Assembly (NCBI GenBank): GCA_003184365.1
Contig: NKYR01000020.1
Coordinates: forward strand, 254,116 to 318,115
Origin: Evernia prunastri
Taxonomy: Eukaryota; Ascomycota; Lecanoromycetes; Lecanorales; Parmeliaceae
DNA: 64,000 nucleotides
Direction: 5' to 3'
Below, in pieces: positions 34,709 through 47,534 of this stretch (its first letter is position 1; the number at the start of each line of letters is the position of its first letter). A model generated the notes under the pieces. That model did no database searches. It saw only the letters and a program-made list of their open reading frames with translations, and was not told the origin of the DNA. Made by a program: the position numbers and the translations under genes.

Positions 34709-35778
34709 CTTCTACAGCTTTCGAGCTTTCGATTAGGTCGCATGAAACTCGAAATGGAGACAACGGCAAATTTTTCTAACATTAAACCTGGCCATTAGGC
34801 CTATATATTGTGATGCAAAAGATTTCAGCTTTGACCAAGCACGAGCCGAAGGTATTCACGACGAGACAAAAAAAGGTCAACAGAGCGAGCCCAGAGGGCC
34901 ATCTTAGACCACGTGACTTGAGACATCCTCCCGCAATCCCTTTAACTCTAGGTAGCTAGCTTCGGGCGCTTAGAGCGCGCGATGTGCTTTACAACAGTAG
35001 CCTTCACCTTAAATTGGTGGGGGCCCGCGCCCCACATGTGCGCTCGAGGCTTGGTGACAAAAGTCCTTTGCCGACTTTCATAGCGACGATATGATGCTTG
35101 CAACGCGTTATGAACCATCTGAAGGCAACACGATATTACTAGTAGAGGGACGCGTGTCGCACTGTGAGGGACATTTTTGAAACCTTCTCTCTCAGAAGAC
35201 ACTGGTGATACTCTAGCGATGTTGGGTAGAGTAAATGATACTGCACGCTTGATATACTCCGCTTGCATGGCCGAAACTACACGAAGAGACTTAAAGGGGT
35301 GATAAATAGTGGCCGTCTTCATATGAGCGTCTCGCTTTCTACGCCGTAAGTTTTGAGGACACCGTCACCAAGGGCGCGGAGATCTCGATATGAGCGGACT
35401 GCGTGTTCGATAAGGAAGAGGTTCGCCTCAAAAGGTCTTTTGTGTTCCTTTTTCGCTCGGTCCGTTGGAATATCCGGGCTCAGGAGCTGTATTGGTAAGG
35501 GCAGCTCCGAGTCATCAAGTCTCAAGTACTTACGGTTTTGGTAACATCGCTGTAGATAAGTAGCTGTCAACCCATGCAGCCCAAGCTTGCGATGCGTTTG
35601 GATATGTCGATTATGGACTTTTTAGCAGGTATCCTAGATTCGACCGAAGAGCTCTTGCGGCATCCTTCAATTTTACCTTGCTCTTCTATGCCAACCGCTA
35701 TGCCTAATGCCTCATTCGCTTTCGAGCAACAAATGGTCTGTATATACAAAATACGCTCTCACGAGACAATCATCACTA
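34709..35778. other. Intergenic region
   Basis: Two minus frames (34948-35322 and 35319-35570, overlapping by a few bases) look mildly protein-like but have no start context, domain or clear splice connection. Confidence 0.35.
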
Positions 35779-38609
35779 CTACATAAAAAGCATAACTGTC
35801 CCGCAAATGCCATACATCAAGGCTAAAGACAACTCCAACCCCTTACCCTGCCCACCCGTAAAGGCCTGTATACCAAATGAGCCATTCCCCATCCCCGTCG
35901 TCGTCGTCGGTAGCGTAAATCGCCCAGTGCCCACATTCAGAGCCGCTCCTCCGGCCTCCGAATTGATATCAGATGGACGCTGGACCGATAAGAGCGGGAT
36001 CGTACTTGATCCTATCAGTAGAGTACCGGAAGATTGGAGAGTGATAATGGTTCCGTTTATGGTGGCGGCAGCACCGCCCGCTGAGACGGTGGTGTCGGCT
36101 ATGGCAAAAGCGGAGGGGCTTGGCGTGAATGTCTGGCCTGCGACTGTGTAGACTTTGTCTGGGGTTGAGGGGATTTCTGAAAAAGGTGGTAGAAATATGG
36201 TACTGCTGCCGATTTCCAATGCTCCACGGTGAATGGCTTTGTAGCGAATAGCGTTGGTGATGCACTTATGAGGGGAATAGTTGTACTTCCTATGACCAGT
36301 GCCCCTGATGGATCGAGGCTGATGATCTTTCCATCGACTGTGATAGCAGAACCATCTTCCGAGACGACTTTACCAGCTACAGTGAAAGCTGATGGATTTG
36401 GTGTGAAAGTCTGACCCGCTACTGTCAAAACAGTTGTGGGGTTTTGATTTGCGAGGACGATAGTACTGCTACCTATGACCAAGACTCCGGACCGATCAAG
36501 ACCGATTGCCGTGTTATCGATGGTGTGAACTCTGCTACCAGGAGAAATGGCAACATTGTTGACTTTGAAACCCGTTGACTTAACCGTAAAGACTTCAGCG
36601 TCGATGGTGAATATCGATTGAGGAAGTAGCGCCTTGGTAGAATATACGTCATTTTTTAGATTCAGATCGCTCAAATGCGTTGTAGATGATCGCTCCTAGG
36701 CCTTGAGTCTGCGCTTGTGAGCCCTCTCCTGGTGTTGACACTGGAATAATAGGTACTTTGGGATCTGTTGGTTTTTGTGAATTATCTAGTGGCGTATTAG
36801 CGGTAGTAGAGGAAGGCGTAATGGATTTTGCTGGTGGATCTTCAGCAACTGGAGAAACTGAAGGTACTTTGGACTCTGCTGGTGGATCTGCTGGTGGGTC
36901 TACTGGTGGATCTGCGGCAAGAACAGAAACTGAAAGTGCTTTGGTCTTTGACGATGGATCTAACGATGGATGACCATTCTGTTTTGGAGAGATTGCAGAT
37001 TGTTGAGGTAGAGGAGCAGGGTTGGCTGAATCACTCGCCGGCGACTGTATTGAACTAGCCTTGCTAGGGTCTCCCGTTCTTGCTGGAGGGGCCAGTGGAT
37101 CATTAGGCAGAGATGCTGGTTTGGCTGCCTCAGCGTAGGATGTAGCTCGCTCTGGTAATGTTGTTGGATCTGCTGGCGTGGGTGCAGGCGTAGACGTAGG
37201 ACGCGTGGGTGGGGTTGGCGCAAGCAACGACACAGGGGTCAACGCGATTGGCGGATCAAAGAGGCCAACAGTCGATGACCAAAACTGCATTCGAAACATT
37301 GCGGTACATATAGTCGCCCACGTTGGGTCGAGGGAGAACATCTCTGTTGGGGCTATGATTAGTGGAAGCCAGGGCGAACCAATAGTAGTGATTACGGTGC
37401 CATTGGCAGATGTGGTTCCTAAGCCCCATGTCGGACAAGCCAGATCCTTGACATCCAGCTGTGCTATACCTTCTGCGATAGGGACCTCAAGATAGCTAGC
37501 CGGATCCTGCCAGATATCTCCAACTGTGAAATTATCATAAGGGTATTGATTGGCAGGTGGCTTCCACGTTGACAGCCCGCCGGGTGGAAGAGTGATGATT
37601 GGACTGGTTAGTTTGGGGCCAACGGTAGTACATTGATCATGGACCGCTGCTGTCCCTATTAATTGAAGATAGAGCGATGGAGAAGTACTACAGTAAGCGT
37701 TAGTTCAATACGAATTTTCAATAATTGAACAATGTACGTACAACGTGTGTCCGCTAACCACAGCAGTACTTCCATCGGCAATGAGTGAATGCACTCGCTT
37801 CCTTATATCTCGGTTTGATAAGTTTGAGGTGGACTTGGACGTTTGATTCTGGCAATCGGTAGTATTCTTATCCGGGAAGTAATAGAGTCTTACTTCTGGA
37901 ATATCCAGAGAGCAATTTCCGCAGCATGTGAAAAAGGAGTCAGGAGAGAGATACCGTCCAATCCCGGCTGGTGTCGGTAAGGGCTCACTGGGGTCTCGCA
38001 ACCCTGGCTGTTGAAAGACCGTGTTGCTACTGCCACAACCCGAGAATATGTATTGTCCCTGGTTCATAGCATCGGCGAAAGATCTGCACTCCTGACTCTG
38101 ACCAAAGCCTACGTACCAATCCGCCAGATCTGAACCATTAGGAGGAACATCCGCCCACATATAGCTTTCGTCATCGTTGTCGGCATCGGGGTCATTTTCA
38201 AGTTCAAGATGTTTTGATTGTACACTGAGATAGGACGAGCATGGTAGTACAGTGTTCATGGTCGCGGAGGTCAAATTCACTCCAACTGTTATAGAACCGG
38301 TCTGACAGATAGGTCCATATATGTTACAATCTTGTTTCTGACCAAAAGGTATAATGTATGAGAAGGTTGAGACACTGGCCGAGGATGTGTTGGGGAACAA
38401 TTGATTAGAGACGTTGAACATAGAACTGGAAGGCTCTTTAACTGGAACACAAGGTAAGCTGAATTGCACCAATAGCCTAGGCACTGATGAATTCGGCGCA
38501 TAGACATAGTAACTTGGACGAAGGATGATGACTAACGGGAGGAATTCATCTCAGCACCGACATGAAGCAACAGGAACGGAAGAGATGAGAAGAGGGAAAA
38601 CGGCGCCAT
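35779..38609 (-). pseudogene. Cell-surface repeat protein with signal peptide and GPI-like tail, frameshifted
   Basis: The N-terminus (MAPFSLFSSLPFLLLH at 38609) is a signal peptide. A cysteine-rich extracellular domain follows (MWADVPPNGSDLADWYVGFG, FFTCCGNCSLD), with many N-x-S/T sites. A 54-nt intron (37741-37688) joins to a second domain and a Pro/Thr/Ser-rich spacer. Next come about three repeats with the core TVAGQTFTPxPSAF…GTLVIGSSTI, and a hydrophobic C-terminus (SLALMYGICGTVMLFM) that fits GPI attachment. The frame is broken at an A6 run near 36650 (TGA follows at once), inside the repeats near 36210, and probably near 38545. Either this is a decaying gene or these are assembly errors. 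Intact relatives would sit in the cell wall or membrane. Confidence 0.65.
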
Positions 38610-39660
38610 CACTGGATAAATGATGGAAATAAAGAGCAGAGTCACAAAGGTGAATCGAGGGAATCTTCACCTTCCGACAGGCAGCACGGAGGTAGTATTA
38701 TATGTAAGGCTCTAGCGCATATTCAGTCATATCATGAGCCTTGTCAATATTCACTGCGTTTTGCACAGTAATGGGGCTTAGCCATAATGCATGCAACGCA
38801 TGCCACCGGAGCAGCTAATAAAAGAGCTCGCAATAAATTCTTGACTTGGTAAGTCCGACTTCTTAGTTGGTTGATGTGCCTATGTCCGTAGATATTCCCC
38901 ACCACCATCCTCATCTATGCAGCCCGGGTACATGCATGGCTGGGCGCCCTCGGGCTTCCTCCAGTTTCCGGGCAACAAAAAGAATGTATCGATTTAAAGG
39001 CAAGCCTACATGTGTATGAGCACGAGATTGGTTCATGGTTTCTGGTAGCAAATAGGAGATCCTGATCAGACTGATGCAACTGCAAAAGCAATATCAGTGA
39101 GAAGCGAGAATCTTGGGATGCCCGCTACCAAATCGGTTCCTGTACATGCAGGCACGGCAGGTAGGTGGCCAAAGCCGAAAGAGGGTCTAAAAATAAGATA
39201 CTGTGCATTTCTCCGCAGACTTTCCCTTTCACGGCCAGAGTAGCGTTTACTCTATACCCAACTTCAATAACAGCACAACAGTAAGGTGGAGCTGGTTAGA
39301 GGCTGTGGCTTCCCAGCGAGGTCTACTGAATGAAGGTGAGATTAGAAACGCCTGAGCTGTGGAGTAACTTCTAGAGTATCACCGACCAAAACAACATAAG
39401 GTGAACTTGAAAAGCAGAGAATAGGTAAGCCTAGAAGGAGTAAGTATTAAGATGTCGGAAAAACAGTGAGGGATAGAGTACTATCGAGACTGTCTTCAGA
39501 AGGTATTCTGTCAAATGACGCCTTACCCGACTGAGCACTAGCGTGGTTTCTTTGCCGATGGAGATCTTATGATGATAGGGCTGAAAAAGAGGGCTTGGCG
39601 ACTCCCTGATCTTCGCCTTCGCCTGATGCAGTCTCTGCGAACGCAAGTGTGCACCTAGAA
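38610..39660. other. Intergenic region
   Basis: Divergent promoters of the surface-protein gene and mef1 lie here. No gene is supported. Confidence 0.45.
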
Positions 39661-42206
39661 ATGAGGTCGCATGGTGCATTGAGAGCGCCTAGGCAATTCT
39701 CGAGCCATCTGCGAGTCCAAGTTTGCTATCCGAAGCGAGGTTGCCTCAACACGACCAGATGCGCCTCGACGTCCCTTCGCCCTCAGCAAACACAGCACTT
39801 TCCTTTAGATCGACGATGGCAGCAGCGGCGCCAAGCAAGTGTAGCGGCAGCTGTGTATGTAGCAACTTTCATGGCTGGGAGATACATGTACTGATAGAAC
39901 CAGGTTGGAGCAAGCAGCAGAGCCAGAAAATCTTGCCCAGGAGACCATCATCGATAATCTTGCGCCCCAGGAGGCTCAACGACTATCTCGTGTCCGTAAC
40001 ATTGGAATAGCTGTGAGTAACATGTGTTTGGAGCAAGAACAGTGGAACTGAAAGTCACACTCAGGCCCATATAGACAGCGGAAAGACGACGGTCACAGAG
40101 CGCGTTCTATACTACACTGGCCGAATAAAGTCAATACACGAGGTCCGAGGCAAAGATGCGGTCGGGGCGAAGATGGACTCAATGGATCTGGAGCGAGAAA
40201 AAGGCATCACCATTCAGTCCGCCGCTACTTACTGCGACTGGCTGAAGCGCGAGAATGGGAAAGAGGAAAAATACCACATCAACCTGATCGACACGCCTGG
40301 CCATATTGACTTTACGATAGAGGTGGAACGGGCTTTAAGAGTGCTGGATGGAGCATGCATGATCCTTTGTGCTGTGTCTGGGGTGCAGTCACAAACGATT
40401 ACGGTGGACAGGCAGATGAAGAGATATAATGTGCCAAGGATATCATTTGTCAATAAGATGGACCGAGCAGGCGCCAATCCCTTCAAGGCGGTCGATCAAA
40501 TCACGCACAAGCTCAGAATGCCCGCGGCAGCTGTACAGGTGCCCATTGGTGTCGAAGACGGGTTCAAGGGTGTAGTCGACCTCATCAGGATGAAAGCAAT
40601 ATACAGTGAAGGACTCAAAGGAGAGACTGTAAGAGAGTCTGATGAGGTCCCTTCCGACGTACGGCCGCTTGCCGATGAGAAGAGGGCGAAACTCATTGAG
40701 ACCCTAGCCGATGTTGACGATGAGATTGCAGAAATTTTCCTGGATGAGCGTACACCGTCAATTGAACAGATCAAAGCTGCCATCAGGCGTGCTACCATAT
40801 CTCTGAAATTTACACCTGTCTTCATGGGCTCAGCGCTGGCTGATAAGTCTGTGCAGCCAATGCTTGACGGTGTCTGCGACTACCTACCCAACCCTTCCGA
40901 AGTCGAGAATCTGGCCTTGGACCAACGGCGGCAGGAGGCACCGGTCAAGCTCGTTTCATATAATTCTTTGCCTTTTGTCGGTCTGGCCTTCAAGCTCGAA
41001 GAAAGCAACTTCGGCCAACTAACCTACATTCGCGTCTATCAAGGCTCACTCCGCAAGGGCCTGAACGTGTTCAATGCTCGTACAAACAAGAAGGTCAAAG
41101 TACCGAGGATAGTACGTATGCACTCCAATGAGATGGAAGAGGTGCAAGAGATCGGCGCTGGAGAGATCTGCGCGGTCTTCGGCATTGATTGCGCGTCCGG
41201 CGATACTTTCACCGACGGTCAGCTTGGGTACTCCATGACATCCATGTTCGTCCCCGAGCCCGTCATTTCCCTCTCAATCAAGCCAAAAGACAATAAAGAC
41301 CTTCCCAACTTCTCAAAAGCAATGGCTCGTTTCCAGCGTGAAGATCCCACCTTCCGCGTCCACGTCGACATTGAAAGCTCAGAAACCATCATTTCCGGCA
41401 TGGGTGAACTACATCTGGACATCTACGTCGAACGAATGCGCCGCGAATACAAAGTTGCTTGTGAAACCGGGCAACCTCAAGTAGCATGGCGCGAGACCAT
41501 AACACAGAGAGTGGGCTTCGACCATACGCTCAAAAAGCAGACCGGTGGCGCTGGCGACTTTGCCAGAGTAGTCGGGTACTTGGAACCTAGCGGCGCTTTG
41601 GAAGAGAATAAATTTGAAGACCAAGTTTCCGGTGGCAGTATTTCGGAGAAATTCCTCTTCGCTTGTGACAAAGGCTTCCAGATGTCCTGCCAAAAGGGTC
41701 CCCTCGTCGGCCACAAGGTGCTCGGAACCCGCATGATCATCAATGACGGTGCAACCCACATGACTGATTCCAGCGAAATGGCTTTCAAGAACGCGACACA
41801 GCAAGCTTTCCGCAAAGCCTTCAATCAAGGTCGTCCGCAGGTGCTTGAGCCGCTGATGAAAACAACCATCACAGCACCAAATGAGTTTCAAGGAAACATC
41901 GTGGGCTTATTGAATAAACGAAATGCGTTGATCAACGATACGGAGATTGGACCTGAGGATTTCACGCTGTATGCTGACTGCAGTCTGAATGGTATGTTTG
42001 GATTTAGCACGCAGTTGAGGGCAGCGACGCAGGGAAAGGGAGAATTTGGCATGGAGTTCAGTCACTATAGTCCTGCGCCTATGCAGTTGCAGTAAGCTTG
42101 GCTCCTCTTTGCACTGCTGTCTTTTAAAGGGCTTACTGACTGAACTTCTAGGAAGGAGCTAGTGGCCAAGCATGAAAAGGCTTTGGCTGAGAAAAATAAG
42201 AAGTAA
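39661..42206 (+). CDS. mef1: Mitochondrial elongation factor G (Mef1)
   Basis: The translational GTPase that moves tRNA and mRNA on the mitochondrial ribosome. Four exons, 39661-39854, 39904-40012, 40065-42091 and 42152-42206, give about 794 residues, normal for fungal Mef1. The first ~65 residues are Arg/Ser/Gln-rich without acids, a mitochondrial presequence. [20 protein letters not shown] holds the P-loop (from about residue 102). The switch I region is [21 protein letters not shown] (about 176) and NKMD (about 231) follow. Domains II to V continue in the usual order, with [19 protein letters not shown] near the middle. The last exon encodes a Lys-rich tail. The splice at each junction preserves both frame and conserved sequence. 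Confidence 0.96.
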
Positions 42207-42481
42207 TCAAGAACCAGCGACCGAGCGCTTAGCATGAAGCTCAAACTTCGTATATATTACCAATATGGATGTAAATGTCTCCACCTCTGGTGTTCTGGGA
42301 CAACAGCATCTAGATGGCGTTTGTTGCATCTCGTGAGCGTGTCAAGCTATCTATTCTAGACATCGTTCGGCATATATATACCTTGCGTTCTTCATACTCC
42401 ATGGTCTCCCACAAATTTCACTATATGCAAAGGCAGTAAGGTATTGTGTAATCAACATTGTGACAATTTAGGGCCCGACCT

Positions 42482-43246
42482 TCATCCCTGTACCCAGGCA
42501 ACAAGCCCCTGCACGAACGTCGCTAGGGCAAACATACCCGCGCTAACAGCAATACCGACGTCAGCATTGTGTGAGCAGATGCCGACCCCGATGCCAAAGA
42601 CAGGCGAGAGGAAGAGGAGCAAGATGAGCAGCCAGGCGACCTTGGACCTGTCGATGACCCGTCTGACGACGAGGACCTGCTCATCACAATAAATGGAAGT
42701 GCTGGAGGATTTGTCGTCGGATGAGGAGCCGATGTTGGTGACGTTAAGCGGGTAAGATTCCGAGCGCAAGAGGAGTTGCGGATTGTGGAGTGCTTCTGTG
42801 AGTAGGGAGTCGAGGGTAAAGTCCTGAAGATAGATTCGGGGGGGCGGTATCGGGGGTGCTCTATTTCCAGAAGGGCATGGTTGTGGGTCGGAGTGTATGA
42901 CCTTTGGGAACGGGTATGAGTACCATCGATACCGTCTATCGAAAAGGAATGGAAGTACCTGTTTGACTCTGGCAGTGCCGACGACGAGACCCATAAGAAG
43001 ACTTCCCTCCAGTCTTTGGCGCCAGCTTCGGGCAACAGCCCGAGTGATTTGCTCCTTGGTTGAGCTGAAGACGAGGCTTTCACCCACTTCTTCAATAATG
43101 GTGTTGATCAGGGCTGCGCGTCCGTCAAGATGCTGGACGGCAATAGCACAACGTCTGCCAGTGTTGTGGCCTGGTGATGGTTGGCAATCCCGACTCTGCG
43201 TGGCGGTCGCGCAACGTTCAAGGTCAATATCAACGGCTTTGGACAT
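42482..43246 (-). CDS. Hypothetical protein with two C-terminal membrane helices
   Basis: A single exon of 254 residues from an ATG in good context (ACCATGTCC). The N-terminal 190 residues are soluble (EGSLLMGLVVGTARVKQVLPF, RYRWYSYPFPKVIH). Two adjacent hydrophobic segments follow (VAWLLILLLFLSPVFGIGVGI and VGIAVSAGMFALATFVQGLV), separated by only a short loop, so both ends should face the same side. No catalytic motif or signal peptide. The style is that of a common but uncharacterised fungal membrane protein; function unknown. The frame is open further upstream (to 43441), but that extension lacks a sensible start. Confidence 0.6.
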   Translation of the reverse strand: MSKAVDIDLERCATATQSRDCQPSPGHNTGRRCAIAVQHLDGRAALINTIIEEVGESLVFSSTKEQITRAVARSWRQRLEGSLLMGLVVGTARVKQVLPFLFDRRYRWYSYPFPKVIHSDPQPCPSGNRAPPIPPPRIYLQDFTLDSLLTEALHNPQLLLRSESYPLNVTNIGSSSDDKSSSTSIYCDEQVLVVRRVIDRSKVAWLLILLLFLSPVFGIGVGICSHNADVGIAVSAGMFALATFVQGLVAWVQG

Positions 43247-44591
43247 GGTTGGAAAAGTTACATGTATGTTTTTTGGCAGGAAAGGAGGGCAACAATTAAA
43301 GAGAGAAAAAAAGTACATGATTCGAAGGGAGAAGTAGATGCAAAGAGAGGGAAGAGTCTGTTTATATAACAATGCCACGCATATTTGCGCCTCGTACCCG
43401 TCAAGTAAGGAACGGGAAGGGATCGAATTGCAGGTGGCCATGCTGACAGACTCAGAGACTGCGAAGGTGTCGAGCGAAGCTGAGGAAGAAGAGACATACT
43501 GAATTTGCAGATCACAGAAAGATCAGACGGCAATAAACTAAAACTTGAAACGCTTACAAAGGCACAGAGCGAAGGTGGAGAGCGAAGCTGGGAAAGAAGA
43601 GAGGTACTCTACCTGCAGGCCACAGAAAGATCAAACGACAATGATATTGAAAATTGAAACGCTTACGAAGGTACGGAGCGAAGGTGAAGAGGGAAGCTGG
43701 GGACTACTAGACGTGCGGTACCTGCAGGCCATAATAACATCCAATCAAACGGCAATAAATTGAAACGCTTGCGAAGGTACAGAGCAATTGTGGAGGGCGA
43801 AGGTGAAGAGCGAAGGTGGAGAGCGAAGGTGGAGAACAAAGCTGGAAAAAAATAGACGTCAGTACCTGCAAGCCACGGAAGGATGGAAGGGCGCTAAAAT
43901 CAAACGACTACGAAGGGGGGGAGCGAAGATAAGTTACAGCGCGAAGGTATAGAGCGAAGCTCAGCAACAGAAGTCCGTGGCAGTAAGCCAAATGCAGGTT
44001 GCGAAAAGAGGGTGTGCTGATTCGGACATTATGAAAGGCCAAGGGCAGTGCTTCTGGATCTTAAACCACAGAACCTGGCTCCTACCCGGAATTACGTGCC
44101 TATCAGAGTGCTCAGGAGCCCAGGCTGGGATAGCCTCGGTTATGTATAGAACCCAGAAAACCACGTATCTCACCCCCAAAATTTTCCAGTCCACCAATGT
44201 GATCCAAGTAAGGCGCGGGAGCGCACGGATGCGTGCAACCTCGCAAGATTTGTAACTTAATGTGTGCGAAGGTGAGCATTGTCTCGAGACCCTCTCACCC
44301 TGGCCAGATCGTCATCGGATAGGATACCTACGAACAAGGCTGCATGATGCCAAGGCGGAAGGAGCGAAGCTGGGAGAGCGAAGGTGAGGGGTTTGAAGCC
44401 TGCAGGAAATGCTTACGCCAATCATAGTTACCACTGAATCTTCCATTCACCTGCTTCGATTCATATCTCCTGTTGTCGTCAAATCGAGTCCTCCTGGTTA
44501 CATATCTGCTGTATCCCCCTCACAAGAGGTCAATTCTTTCTTGTCGAGCAAGCAATCCACTTTTTGTTTCAAGGTCACTAAGTCAGCGGAC
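43247..44591. other. Minisatellite-bearing intergenic region
   Basis: No gene is supported. Most of 43450-43970 is a degenerate tandem array, and another core fragment lies at about 44360-44400. Confidence 0.5.
43450..43970. repeat. Degenerate tandem repeat, units ~110-140 bp, core GAGCGAAGGTGGA
   Basis: Four to five diverged copies each run in the same order: ACGCTTRCRAAGGTACAGAGC, then one to three GCGAAGGTGRAGA cores, AAGCTGGGAAA, ACCTGCAGGCCACAGAAAGATC and AAACGACAATA. The first three CACAGAAAGATC-type anchors fall near 43512, 43620 and 43735, i.e. 108-115 bp apart; the fourth follows about 138 bp later. The copies have short internal expansions of the GCGAAGGTGGAGA element. Confidence 0.75.
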
Positions 44592-46926
44592 ATGCCAAGA
44601 GCAAAAAAAATCGCATACAAAAAATGCCATCAGTGTCGTAAGGATAGACAGGTACGTTAGCTGCACTGGATTATCTCCTCTTTTTACGATCTCATTTGAG
44701 GTGATAAAACGTGCTTTGGATTCGATAAATGAACTGTCTCCCAAGAAAGACTCGGTCAAGACGGCCTACATCCCCCTCTATTGTGCCCTGAAGAATTGTC
44801 TGATGACTCGAATCTCTGTCAAAAATGGGCCTTTCCCCCCCAACTGTATTCCTTAGAAATTCTCAATACTTTGAATCTCTCTCTTAAAATGGCATGCTGA
44901 CTTCGAAACGATCACCAGAAAGTAAATTTCCCTACCCCATGACAGTCGGCTCGCTAAATAGAAACCCAGTGTCTGCCAGAGGACAGAACTTGGCCAGGAA
45001 CAAAGTGCGAAAGATGCCAACATTATGGCTACGCGTGTTCGGCCATGAGGACTACGAACGAAGAGTTATCGATGACGCCCAGAGCCATCAGAAGCCATTC
45101 ACCAGGTCCACTGACTACGACAGCCTCAAATATGCACCAGGCTTGGAGAAGCGAGCCGTTGTCCTCCAGTGCCAGCAGAAGCCATTCACCAGATCCGTCG
45201 ACTACGATAGCCTCAACTTTGCCTCAAGCTCGGAAAATCGAGCGCCACTGGTACTTAGTCATTCATGACTGATTTTGTTTCCAAACCTGCTGATACTGGT
45301 CTTAGCTTGCAGGACCTTGGAGACCTGCGGCAACTATCCACGGCATGCTCAGCTTTCTCGTGGTGGAATAACTCTCGTTATGACTGTTCGATATATAAGA
45401 TACCCTTGGAAAAGGCTCTAGACGCTGTGAAAAAAGAAATCATGGCTTGGGCCCGGCAGCATGAAGCTGGTGGGCGATACAGAGACGCGGAATATCTCTG
45501 TCGTCGAGCTATTTCCAATGGGAAGATCCTAGAGGAGTATCGGGACTTATGTCCAGCTGAGCATGTCTTACCTACATTGGTCTTGCTCTACGAAAAAACA
45601 GAGGATTATCCGGCAGCAGAGATTGCCCAGGAGACGCTACTCAGACATCTTTTTGCAGAAAATCCGGAACAAACGGCTATAGAGCGAAGTCAGGCAGTCA
45701 TGGTCTATTCGAGAATGCTTCTTGATTCCCGAAAACGTATACTTGACGTAGTTCTCAGGTTCGATCTTGAAATCGCGGTCAATATCGTGGACTTGTTCTT
45801 TGCCTATCGGGTCGCAGTATTGGACATTCATTTACTTAACGAAGTCTCGCTTGACCAGAGCTTGATCAATCTCAAGTCTCCCGATATGGATTATTCTTAC
45901 ACGCCGTTGCACGTCGCTGCCAAGCAGAGCGCGATCAATTTAGCTACATTGCTCATCGCGAGAGGCGCCGATGTTGACAGCAGAGATCTTGATCTCTGCA
46001 CGCCGCTACATATCGCGGCACAGTATGCGGAAAACGCAATGGTAGAGCTGCTTCTGGCCAACAATGCTGATACACGCGTCAATACTATTTTTTACGGATC
46101 ATCACCACTGCATGTCGCGCTGACAGGTGATTTCGTGGAAAAAAGGCTGGCTTTTCTGATCAAGGCTCAAGCGGATGTGGAGGCCAGGGATTGTTACGGA
46201 AGGACAGCCCTTTTGATTGCGGTTGAAAACGACCTACCAGCAGCGGCACTGGCCCTTCTTGAGCACCGGGCCAGCACTGAAGTTATAGATAAAAATGAAG
46301 AAACCCGTCTTCTCGTCGCCGCAAGAAATGGGAGACAATGGGCAATAGAACTGCTGTTGGAGAAAGGCGCAAATTTGGAAGCGAGAAATAGGGAAGGAAA
46401 AACGGCTCTATGCAATGCTGTCGAGAAGAACCAGGAGCTCATGGTCCGAGTTCTCCTTGGTCATGGCGCAGCAATCAACTCCGGAGTGGGCTATCCACTA
46501 TCGCACATTGCTGTCGATAATGCCAACGTGTCAATGGTGGATATGCTGTTGAGAGCGGGCGCAGATATTGACGCAAAGGATTATGATAACAAAACAGCGC
46601 TACACCGAGCGGTTCTCGGAGACCAAGAACCGCATGAGCATATAATGAAGCTGCTCTTGACGCACTCTGCTCCTCTAGACGCTGTGACTGGGTCAGGAAA
46701 TGCGGTATTCCATTATGCTGTGATGTGCCAACGTCGAAACATGATTCTCATTCTCCTCCAATATGTCCTTCCCGATGAGCTATCTACCACATGCAAAATG
46801 AGAAATGTCCGTGGAGAAACGCCACTTGATCTAGCTCGAGACTTCGCGAAGTACGCCAGCGAGTCCAGCGATGAGAGGTCGATACTCTTTCTCCTAGAGA
46901 ACGCTCTGAAGCTGAGCCACACCTAA
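44592..46926 (+). CDS. Ankyrin-repeat protein with Zn2Cys6-like N-terminus
   Basis: Three exons, 44592-44651, 44970-45250 and 45306-46926, give about 653 residues. Exon 1 (MPRAKKIAYKKCHQCRKDRQ) and the start of exon 2 (CLPEDRTWPGTKCERC…) together place cysteines at 12, 15, 21, 33, 36 and 43. This is C-x2-C-x5-C-x11-C-x2-C-x6-C, one residue short of a classical Zn2Cys6 cluster. A Ser/Thr-rich linker and a TPR-like helical segment (ARQHEAGGRYRDAEYLCRRA) follow, then about nine ankyrin repeats (YTPLHVAAKQ, CTPLHIAAQY, KTALHRAVLG and others). No P-loop is present. A DNA- or partner-binding regulator is plausible. The model depends on two inferred introns, the first 318 nt long; an alternative start at 45265 would lose the Cys motif. 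Confidence 0.72.
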
Positions 46927-47534
46927 ATATGAGTGCTGTGGCTCCGTCAGACCAGCCACAGCCATCTTGTCACGAAAAGACAGCGCATCGTCATCTCACT
47001 TTGGCGGACTTTCGCGGGCCAGAACCACCACTCTTGTACAGCATTGAGGTACAGATGCCATCAAAGGAGCCACGGTGCGGGCAGCAGCCGAGATGTTTGG
47101 GACTTGTCAGGAGGTTCTGATAGGCTTCGTGTTCCCACAATGGGGAAGTTGACCCATCATTGGGCATCGTTATGCGGTTCTTTGCCATCGAATGGAATAG
47201 CTGTTTTGTATAGAGGAGTTTGAATGTATTTGACGCAGAGGGATAGCATGGGTAGGATCATGGGGTAGCCTGAATAGAAGGAAGGGTTGCGCTTAGGCAT
47301 TCAGCTCGACCATGCTCGCATTTATACAGGATATGAGCCAGAGAAGACTCAGGAAGCTTGGGGAATGTTCCGGCAGAACAGTTGATATTATGGACAACGA
47401 TGACTGCTCTTGTCAAGCCTAATGGGAACATTATAGCGCTGCTTGCACCACCACTGACAATTACAGCCCACCCTATGACAAACTCGCGAGGATAATATCT
47501 TCAACTATACACCATTCCTCTCTGCACACCTCCC
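46927..47534. other. Convergent intergenic region
   Basis: Lies between the 3' ends of the ankyrin gene and the next minus-strand gene. No gene is supported. Confidence 0.45.

Noticed and set aside
34948..35570. Two abutting minus ORFs that might form one gene
   Set aside because: No convincing splice signals or domain; kept only as an intergenic note.
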